NCBI RefSeq assembly: GCF_000368765.1
Contig: NZ_KB849654.1
Location: 772,043-836,042 of the forward strand
DNA: 64,000 nt
Reading direction: 5' to 3'
DNA from: Acinetobacter junii CIP 64.5
GTDB lineage: Bacteria > Pseudomonadota > Gammaproteobacteria > Pseudomonadales > Moraxellaceae
In this document: positions 54,896 through 64,000 of the stretch, in pieces
Numbering within the stretch: position 1 is the first letter of the stretch
How the letters are laid out: the number at the start of each line of letters is the position of its first letter
Notes under the pieces: model-generated
What the model saw: only the letters and a program-made list of their open reading frames with translations
Databases searched by the model: none
What the model was told of the DNA's origin: nothing
Position numbers and translations under genes: made by a program

Positions 54896-56619
54896 GCCGT
54901 GCGCTCCCCTTTACCTAACCACATATCTTTCATCGACTGGCCTGCAATAAGCATTGGATACACATGCTCAGTACGGTCAACCATGACATTAATGAACACG
55001 CATTTATCATTAATCGCCATTGCTTCTGCAAGCTTAGATTCAAGCTCATCTGCGTGGTCAATTTGAATACCAACGTGACCGTAAGCTTCCATTAACTTGG
55101 CAAAGTCAGGTAATGAGTCAACATATGAACTTGAATGACGTCCTTCGTAGTTCATATCTTGCCATTGTTTAACCATGCCTAGAGCTTGGTTATTTAAGCA
55201 AAGAATTTTCACATTTAAGCCATACTGCTTACATGTTGATAACTCTTGGATACACATCTGAATCGATGCTTCACCAGTAATACAAACCACTTGCTGATCT
55301 GGGAAAGCAAGTTTAGCTGCCATCGCATATGGTAAACCAACACCCATGGTACCTAGACCACCAGAGTTGATCCATTGACGTGGACGCTTATATGTATAAT
55401 ACAAAGCACCAAACATTTGATGTTGACCCACGTCAGACGTGATAATCGCTTCACCATTTGTAACTTTGCACAAAGCTTTAACCACTTGCTGTGGTTTCAT
55501 TGAACCATCAGTTGGTGTTTCATATTTCAAACCGTGGACTTTGCGCCACTCATTGATTTGTGACCACCATTCAGCAATAGCTTCTGGGTTTGGCTTTGAC
55601 ACATTCATTTGTTTCAACTGAGCCAACATTTCTTGAAGGACAGGCTCAACAGCACCCACAATCGGGATATGCGCCATAATCGTCTTCGAAATTGTTGCTG
55701 GGTCAATATCAATATGAATGACTTTCGCATTTTGACAGAACTTAGCTGGGTTATTGGTTACACGGTCATCAAAACGCGCACCAATTGCCAAAATGACATC
55801 TGCATTGTGCATCGTCATATTCGCTTCATAAGTTCCATGCATACCCAACATACCCACAAATTGTGGATCATCGCCAGGGAAAGCACCTAAACCCATTAAA
55901 GTATTTGTTACAGGGTAGCCAAGTAAATGCGCAAGTTCTGTTAATAATTCAGAAGCATTACCTTGAACAACACCACCACCAGTATAAATAACTGGGCGTT
56001 TAGCAGTAATTAATTCATCAATTGCTTTACGAATCTGACCCGAATGTCCACGTGAAGGCGGTTGATAAGAACGCATTTTCACTTTTTCTGGATATTCGTA
56101 AGCAAATTTCTCTGCTGGGTTGGTCGCATCTTTAGGAATATCAACTACTACTGGACCTGGACGACCAGATGAAGCGATATAGAATGCTTTTTTGATAATT
56201 GCTGGAATTTCACTAGCATGACGCACTTGGAAACTATGTTTTACGATTGGACGAGAAATACCAACCATATCTGTTTCTTGGAATGCATCTTCTCCAATTA
56301 AATGAGTCGCAACTTGCCCAGACAAAATCACCATTGGGATTGAGTCCATATATGCCGTTGCAATTGGAGTAACTGTGTTTGTTGCACCAGGTCCTGAAGT
56401 GACGAGCACTACACCTGTTTTACCCGTTACGCGTGAGTATGCATCTGCCATATGACCAGCAGCTTGCTCATGACGTACAAGGTAATGATTAATTTTGTCT
56501 TGTTGAAATAGCGCGTCATAGATATGTAAAACTGCGCCGCCTGGATAACCAAAAACATGCTCTACGCCTTCGTCCGCAAGCGCACGAACGAGCATTTCAC
56601 CACCAGATAAAAGTTCCAA
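54892..56619 (-). CDS. ilvI: Acetolactate synthase large subunit
   Basis: This 575-residue ThDP/FAD enzyme condenses pyruvate in branched-chain amino acid synthesis. It shows [15 protein letters not shown], the catalytic Glu in [14 protein letters not shown], and the ThDP motif near [29 protein letters not shown], where the usual GDGS appears as GEAS. The length matches IlvI. It is the first gene of the ilvIHC cluster. Confidence 0.95.
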   Translation of the reverse strand: MELLSGGEMLVRALADEGVEHVFGYPGGAVLHIYDALFQQDKINHYLVRHEQAAGHMADAYSRVTGKTGVVLVTSGPGATNTVTPIATAYMDSIPMVILSGQVATHLIGEDAFQETDMVGISRPIVKHSFQVRHASEIPAIIKKAFYIASSGRPGPVVVDIPKDATNPAEKFAYEYPEKVKMRSYQPPSRGHSGQIRKAIDELITAKRPVIYTGGGVVQGNASELLTELAHLLGYPVTNTLMGLGAFPGDDPQFVGMLGMHGTYEANMTMHNADVILAIGARFDDRVTNNPAKFCQNAKVIHIDIDPATISKTIMAHIPIVGAVEPVLQEMLAQLKQMNVSKPNPEAIAEWWSQINEWRKVHGLKYETPTDGSMKPQQVVKALCKVTNGEAIITSDVGQHQMFGALYYTYKRPRQWINSGGLGTMGVGLPYAMAAKLAFPDQQVVCITGEASIQMCIQELSTCKQYGLNVKILCLNNQALGMVKQWQDMNYEGRHSSSYVDSLPDFAKLMEAYGHVGIQIDHADELESKLAEAMAINDKCVFINVMVDRTEHVYPMLIAGQSMKDMWLGKGERTA

Positions 56620-57126
56620 CGTGATTCACCCTAGTGTTTGCACAATTTATGGGAGACATAAACTGTGTTTCATTCATTAACTTTATGCACTTTTTGTAAG
56701 TGTGCGTATTCTACTCGTTTTTGCTGCAATAGGAAAAATTTTCTGACTCATCAGCCGTATAAGCTGTTATTACATCTCGAATCAAAATATGTTGGGATAA
56801 ACATATTTCAAAAAATCATTCTCTCGGCTAGAAAGAATGTCCATTGCAAGCCATGACATTTATCCGAAGGGTGATCAAATAAACGCATATAAAACTAAAG
56901 CATGCATTTTTGTTGCTTTCATATACAAAGTCAATAACAAAGAAAAGGTTTTTTAAGAATATTTTTTAGCTGTTGCTTTTTTAAGCACTATTCACGCATT
57001 TTTTGAATGCAGCACCACCCCATTTATCAAATAACTATTTTCTTTTTCAGTAAAAATAGGCATTGTTATTCACGCATAAAAGCACTTTGATCGAATGTAG
57101 ACAAAATTCTCTTGGGGAGATCAAAT
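56620..57126. other. Divergent intergenic region upstream of ilvI
   Basis: No gene is seen. It carries promoters in both directions. I looked for a Leu/Val/Ile-rich leader peptide and an attenuator before ilvI and found none. Confidence 0.4.
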
Positions 57127-57501
57127 ATGACATCAAATCATTTAAAAACAAGCTTATATACTTTAGCAGCGACAGTTATGCTTCTAAGTTCTAGTCAAAA
57201 CCATGCACAGCAATATTACAAATGGGTCGACGCTAGTGGCTCTACTCATTACACAGCTACTCCACCTCCTAAAGGTGCAAAACGTTTAGATAAAGTCACA
57301 ACTTATGGTAGCCATAACTACAGTTCCAGCAATGCAACTAGTACAACGACACAACCTACTCAAATGCCACAAAGCGATATAAATCAACAAAACAATTCAT
57401 CAACTACGAATATGCCTACCGATAATTCTAAGCCTGTTCCAACAGTAGAAGCACCAAGTGTATCTTCGAATTCAGGTGTAAAAGTTCAGCCAAAACTTTA
57501 A
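57127..57501 (+). CDS. DUF4124-domain exported protein
   Basis: This 124-residue protein has a signal peptide ending near NHAQ, then the DUF4124 motif YYKWVDASGSTHYTATPPP. A Ser/Thr/Asn/Gln-rich, probably disordered tail follows. DUF4124 proteins are periplasmic and of unknown role. The ATG at 57127 has GGGGAG 7 bases upstream; the longer frame to 57112 overlaps this site. Confidence 0.8.
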   Translation: MTSNHLKTSLYTLAATVMLLSSSQNHAQQYYKWVDASGSTHYTATPPPKGAKRLDKVTTYGSHNYSSSNATSTTTQPTQMPQSDINQQNNSSTTNMPTDNSKPVPTVEAPSVSSNSGVKVQPKL

Positions 57502-60452
<2,951 letters not shown>

Positions 60453-60510
60453 TTTTCTGTTTAAACTCCCTCTCCTAGTGAGAGAGTGAACTTTATCGAA
60501 ACAAAACCTC

Positions 60511-60543
60511 ATCAAAGCCCGCTGTCATTCAACGGGCTTTGAT
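60511..60543 (+). terminator. Hairpin between leuS and lptE
   Basis: ATCAAAGCCCG and CGGGCTTTGAT pair perfectly over 11 bp (11-base loop), 58 bases after leuS. A smaller hairpin lies just upstream (about 60463-60485). The T-tract is short, so some read-through into lptE is likely. Confidence 0.6.
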
Positions 60544-60610
60544 TCTAAAATGTGGTCAAATTATCAAGATTAAATCTTCCATATTTGCTGGAAGATTATA
60601 AGGACAAAGC

Positions 60611-61120
60611 ATGCATATAGCTCAACGTTTCGCTGCGATTGTTTTAACATTAGGCCTAAGTGCAGGCTTAGCCAGTTGCGGTTTCCATTTGAAAGGAAGT
60701 AATCCAACGGCAACGCCTTTGGTATATAACAAATTAAATCTTGTTTTACCTGACAATACCGATGAGCTTGAAAATCGTCTGAGCATTTACTTGAGTGCAA
60801 CAGGTGTACAACTGAGTAATGCGAATGATGCTTATGTACTGCGCATTTTAGACTACACGCCTCGCCGTCAATTATTGAATGGAAAATTAACTGAGGTCTT
60901 GCTTCGTCTAACAGTGACTTTCCAAATTGAAGATCGTCAAGGCAATAAAATTACTGAACCTCGCACATTAACTGCATCACGTAGTTATCAATATGATGTC
61001 GCAACGGTCAATACAGACAATCAACAAGAAGCTTATTTAAATAAGATTGTAATTGATGATGTGGCTCAACAGATTACACGTCAAATTGCAGCAAATCGTT
61101 TACCGAAAGCACAGTCGTAA
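60611..61120 (+). CDS. lptE: LPS-assembly lipoprotein LptE
   Basis: This 169-residue outer-membrane lipoprotein plugs LptD. It has a signal sequence with lipobox LASCGFHLKGS (Cys near residue 23), typical of LptE/RlpB, and the position between leuS and holA is conserved. It probably shares a transcript with holA, 9 bases away. Confidence 0.93.
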   Translation: MHIAQRFAAIVLTLGLSAGLASCGFHLKGSNPTATPLVYNKLNLVLPDNTDELENRLSIYLSATGVQLSNANDAYVLRILDYTPRRQLLNGKLTEVLLRLTVTFQIEDRQGNKITEPRTLTASRSYQYDVATVNTDNQQEAYLNKIVIDDVAQQITRQIAANRLPKAQS

Positions 61121-61129
61121 TCGCAGTTT

Positions 61130-62125
61130 ATGAAATTAGATTATGTTCAAGCTTTAAAACGTGTAAATGAAGCCCGTGGTGCATGGATCATCCATGGGCA
61201 AGAGCCTTTGCTAGAACAAAATCTACTCGATACATTTCGTAAAGCGTGGCAACAACAAGAAGTTGAACGTCAACGCTATGATATTAGCAGTGTGAATGAC
61301 TGGAAAAATGTCTTTAATGCATTGAATAGCCTGTCATTATTTTCTCAACAACTCGCAATTGAAGTCCATGGCAACATCAAACCTGATGCCAATGGGCTAA
61401 AACAGCTCAAAAGTTATATTCAGCACAATGAACATAACTTATTGCTTATCGTATTACCGAAACAAGATAGCAGTAGTTTAAAGTCCGCTTTCTTTCAGGT
61501 GGTTGAAGCAAATGGTGTTGTAGTTCCCTTAACGGCAACCTATCCGCAAGACCGACAAAGAATATTAAGTATTGAAGCCGACAAGCTCGGAATCCAATTG
61601 AATAATGATGCATGGCAATGGCTGATGCAGCATCATGAACATAACCTACTGGCAGCCAAAAACAGTTTGATGCGTGTTGCAGATACCTTTCCCGATATCA
61701 AACAAATCCAGATTGAACAACTCTATGCGTGTTTACAAGATCAATCACGCTATACCACCTATGATTTAAGTGATGCATTATTAACAGGAAATTTAGCTCA
61801 ATCCGTTAAAATCTATCAGTATCTTCTTGCTGCTGGCGAACCAGATAGTTTGATCTTATGGACACTCAGCAAAGAAATGCGTCTACTTATGCAACTTTTT
61901 GAGCAGCCACAGAATGCATTGCAATTAGGGATTTGGAAAACTAAAGTTTCGCTTTATCAGCAAGCATTACGCCGCTTAAACCCTCGTCAGTTTTTAAAAT
62001 GGCCTGAACTTTTATTAGCAATAGATGCTGCAATTAAAGGAATGTCTAAAGAAAACTCAGAACATCTGATGCTTCAAGCAATCAGTGAACTGTGTGGTAC
62101 AACTTTATTTCCAAGCTTTTCTTAA
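61130..62125 (+). CDS. holA: DNA polymerase III subunit delta
   Basis: This 331-residue clamp-loader subunit opens the beta clamp. It has the family N-terminus (WIIHGQEPLLEQNLLDTFRKA), LLIVLPKQD, and a C-terminal helical collar domain. Gene order and length agree. Confidence 0.93.
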   Translation: MKLDYVQALKRVNEARGAWIIHGQEPLLEQNLLDTFRKAWQQQEVERQRYDISSVNDWKNVFNALNSLSLFSQQLAIEVHGNIKPDANGLKQLKSYIQHNEHNLLLIVLPKQDSSSLKSAFFQVVEANGVVVPLTATYPQDRQRILSIEADKLGIQLNNDAWQWLMQHHEHNLLAAKNSLMRVADTFPDIKQIQIEQLYACLQDQSRYTTYDLSDALLTGNLAQSVKIYQYLLAAGEPDSLILWTLSKEMRLLMQLFEQPQNALQLGIWKTKVSLYQQALRRLNPRQFLKWPELLLAIDAAIKGMSKENSEHLMLQAISELCGTTLFPSFS

Positions 62126-62149
62126 AAATAAATAAAAAAGGATGACTTT

Positions 62150-62980
62150 ATGTCATTGGATTTAACCACAATCCAGAAAGAACAAATCAAAGATATACTT
62201 TCGCGTGCTGATGCTCTCATTATCAGCGCAGGTGCTGGCATGGGTGTTGACTCTGGGCTACCTGATTTTCGTGGTAATCACGGTATGTGGCAAGCCTATC
62301 CTGAACTAGGCAAACAACGAATTGATTTTACAGAAATCGCCAATCCAGCCGCTTTTCATCGCCATCCACGTTTAGCTTGGGGCTTTTACGGACATCGTTT
62401 AGCACTCTATCGTAAGACTCAACCCCATATAGGTTTTGAATTACTCAATCAATTGGCAGAGAAATTAGCACTACCTTATTTTATATTTACTTCTAACGTC
62501 GACGGGCAATTTCAAAAGGCAGGCTTTAGTCCAAAGCAGATTTATGAATGTCATGGTTCAATTCATCATTTGCAATGCTTAGCTAGTTGTACTTCAGAAA
62601 TTTGGTCAGCAGATGACATCTCGCCTGAAATCGACCATCTGAACTGCCAATGGTTAGATGACCTTCCTCACTGCAAACATTGTGGCGGTTTGGCACGTCC
62701 TAATATCTTAATGTTTGATGACTACGAGTGGATTGCTCAGCGACAAACACAGCAACGAAATCTTTTAGAATCCTTTATAAATCAATATAAACAACCACTT
62801 GTTATAGAGATTGGTGCAGGTACAGCTATTCCAACAGTACGCTATTTCAGTGAACGATTTGCGCCCTCTCTGATTCGTATTAATCCTCGTGATTATGCTT
62901 TACCCAAAACAGGTGGAATCGCTCTTGCCATGAGTGCTACACATGGTATTCAAATAATATATGACATTTCCACGACATAG
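62150..62980 (+). CDS. SIR2-family NAD-dependent deacylase (sirtuin)
   Basis: This 276-residue sirtuin has the NAD motif SAGAGMGVDSGLPDFRG at 26-42, TSNVDGQF, the catalytic His in ECHGSIHHLQC, and four zinc Cys (CLASC and CKHC). It removes acyl groups from lysines. It lies 24 bases after holA with its own AAGGATGA ribosome region, perhaps co-transcribed. Confidence 0.9.
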   Translation: MSLDLTTIQKEQIKDILSRADALIISAGAGMGVDSGLPDFRGNHGMWQAYPELGKQRIDFTEIANPAAFHRHPRLAWGFYGHRLALYRKTQPHIGFELLNQLAEKLALPYFIFTSNVDGQFQKAGFSPKQIYECHGSIHHLQCLASCTSEIWSADDISPEIDHLNCQWLDDLPHCKHCGGLARPNILMFDDYEWIAQRQTQQRNLLESFINQYKQPLVIEIGAGTAIPTVRYFSERFAPSLIRINPRDYALPKTGGIALAMSATHGIQIIYDISTT

Positions 62981-63089
62981 CATCACAGCCAAATAGTAAA
63001 TAATTCTCATTCTAAATTAAAAATATCCACGCTTTATCCTTATTTCACTTTTATACTAAGTTTATTTTCTTCATTTTGACCTCGTGACC

Positions 63090-64000
63090 ATGCCAAAAAC
63101 AAGCTCTAAAAAAATTCAACCTCGCAAAATAATATTGATCGCTCTCGGTGTATTGATCATAGCAGCACTAGGTTGGATGTTCTTTAAACCTAAAGCTGAA
63201 GTTCCACAATATATTAGTGCTGAAGTTTCGCGTGGTGATATTGAAGATTCTGTTTTAGCCACAGGTGTATTGGAAGCCACCAAAATGGTGAGTGTCGGTG
63301 CACAGGTTTCAGGTCAAGTGAAAAAAATGTACGTGCAATTGGGTGATCAAGTTAAACAAGGTCAGTTGATTGCTCAGATTGATTCGATTCGTCAAGAAAA
63401 TGATTTAAAAACGGCTGAAGCAAGTATTAAAAATCAACAAGCCCAGCTTGCCGTTCAACAAGCAAATTTGGCAAAAGTTGAAGCTGAATACAAACGCCAA
63501 CAAGCGATGTATAGCCAAGATGCAACATCACGTGCAGAGCTTGAAACAGCACTAGCAAATTACAAAACAGCTCAGGCACAAATAGCTGCGATTAATGCTC
63601 AAATTGAACAATCTCGCTTAACTCTGGCAACAGCGAAAGAAGACCTCGGATATACCCGTATTGTTGCACCTATGAATGGAACTATCGTGGCAATCGTGAC
63701 TGAAGAAGGTCAAACGGTAAATGCGAATCAAACGGCTCCAACCATTGTAAAACTTGCAACTCTCGACACGATGACCATTAAAGCTCAGATTTCAGAAGCA
63801 GATGTGATGAAAGTTGAGAAAGGTCAAACCGTTTATTTCACCACCTTAGGAAATAGCGAGAAAAAACATTATGCGACTTTGCGTCAAGTAGAGCCCGCTC
63901 CAGATTCAATCAATACTGAAACTACGAGCACGAACTCTTCTTCATCAAGCTCTGCGGTCTATTACAACGCACTTTTTGACATACCTAATGAAGATGGCAA
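63090..64000 (+). CDS. macA: MacA-type periplasmic adaptor (partial, runs off the right edge)
   Basis: The gene starts at 63090 and is cut by the window after about 303 codons. It has a membrane anchor (about 12-29), a lipoyl half (VGAQVSGQVKKMYVQLGDQVKQGQLI), a long coiled coil (about 105-180), the second lipoyl half (TRIVAPMNGTIVAIVTEEGQTV) and the start of the barrel. A Ser/Thr/Asn-rich insert near residue 280 is typical of MacA. It works with the ABC exporter MacB and TolC; macB is expected just beyond the edge. Confidence 0.87.
   Translation, partial: MPKTSSKKIQPRKIILIALGVLIIAALGWMFFKPKAEVPQYISAEVSRGDIEDSVLATGVLEATKMVSVGAQVSGQVKKMYVQLGDQVKQGQLIAQIDSIRQENDLKTAEASIKNQQAQLAVQQANLAKVEAEYKRQQAMYSQDATSRAELETALANYKTAQAQIAAINAQIEQSRLTLATAKEDLGYTRIVAPMNGTIVAIVTEEGQTVNANQTAPTIVKLATLDTMTIKAQISEADVMKVEKGQTVYFTTLGNSEKKHYATLRQVEPAPDSINTETTSTNSSSSSSAVYYNALFDIPNEDG

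Noticed and set aside
56620..57126. Possible leader-peptide attenuator before ilvI
   Set aside because: Short frames there are not rich in Leu, Val or Ile and no alternative terminator hairpin was found.

Overview
The window reads as Acinetobacter (Moraxellaceae) chromosome carrying a large integrated island. This rests on the low GC, the leuS-lptE-holA and ilvI-ilvH-ilvC gene orders, and protein sequences typical of the genus. The species cannot be fixed from the sequence alone. From about 32.2 kb onward the content is core-like. From 1 to about 32.2 kb it is accessory DNA next to dusA.

Layout of the accessory part. (a) 0.1-4.2 kb: minus-strand genes for a YqaJ-type nuclease, a DUF932 protein and four small membrane or exported proteins. 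(b) 4.2-5.4 kb: a strongly palindromic non-coding stretch and a decayed copy of a gene found again at 21.7-22.6 kb. (c) 5.6-21 kb: a metal-resistance block. It holds chrBA (chromate), dmeF with an IS-split dmeR (cobalt/nickel), an NreB-like exporter, a YqaA-like membrane protein, a 41-residue YHYH-type protein, and a czcCBA-type RND efflux operon with His-rich accessory proteins, HupE/UreJ and a membrane-anchor protein. (d) 21.3-23.7 kb: a cut IS481-like transposase and two tandem inovirus Gp2/YagK-like replication proteins. (e) 24.1-27.1 kb: a divergent pair of unrecognised genes around a palindromic operator, possibly an integrated replication or maintenance unit. (f) 27.06-29.57 kb: a complete IS66 element with an 8-bp target duplication. 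(g) 29.7-32.1 kb: an unknown gene, a PrtN-like regulator and a tyrosine integrase directly upstream of dusA. The other end of the island is not visible and probably lies left of the window.

Layout of the core-like part: dusA, a cysteine-peptidase-like protein, tcdA, an MFS transporter, acnA, tatD, two DUF3298-like lipoproteins, prfC, a carboxymuconolactone-decarboxylase-like protein, and a Rossmann-like gene whose 5' end is out of frame at an A7 tract. Then come an arsenic operon (arsC-Grx, arsR, arsC-LMW, acr3, arsH) behind a 22-bp palindrome, a PHA-synthase-like hydrolase, an MHYT-GGDEF-EAL protein with a small upstream ORF, ilvI-ilvH-ilvC, a DUF4124 protein, leuS, lptE, holA, a sirtuin, and the start of macA, which runs off the right edge.

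How the genes work together. The metal block combines inner-membrane exporters (DmeF, NreB-like, ChrA) with a trans-envelope RND pump, so cytoplasmic and periplasmic Co/Ni/Zn/Cd and chromate are covered. The DmeF repressor gene is broken by an IS3-family element while its operator is intact. The arsenic operon pairs two unrelated arsenate reductases with one Acr3 exporter. The strongest leads are the A7 frameshift at 44.48 kb, the mosaic direct repeats around the metal block, the hairpin over the Gp2 gene start, and the unrecognised 24-27 kb module.
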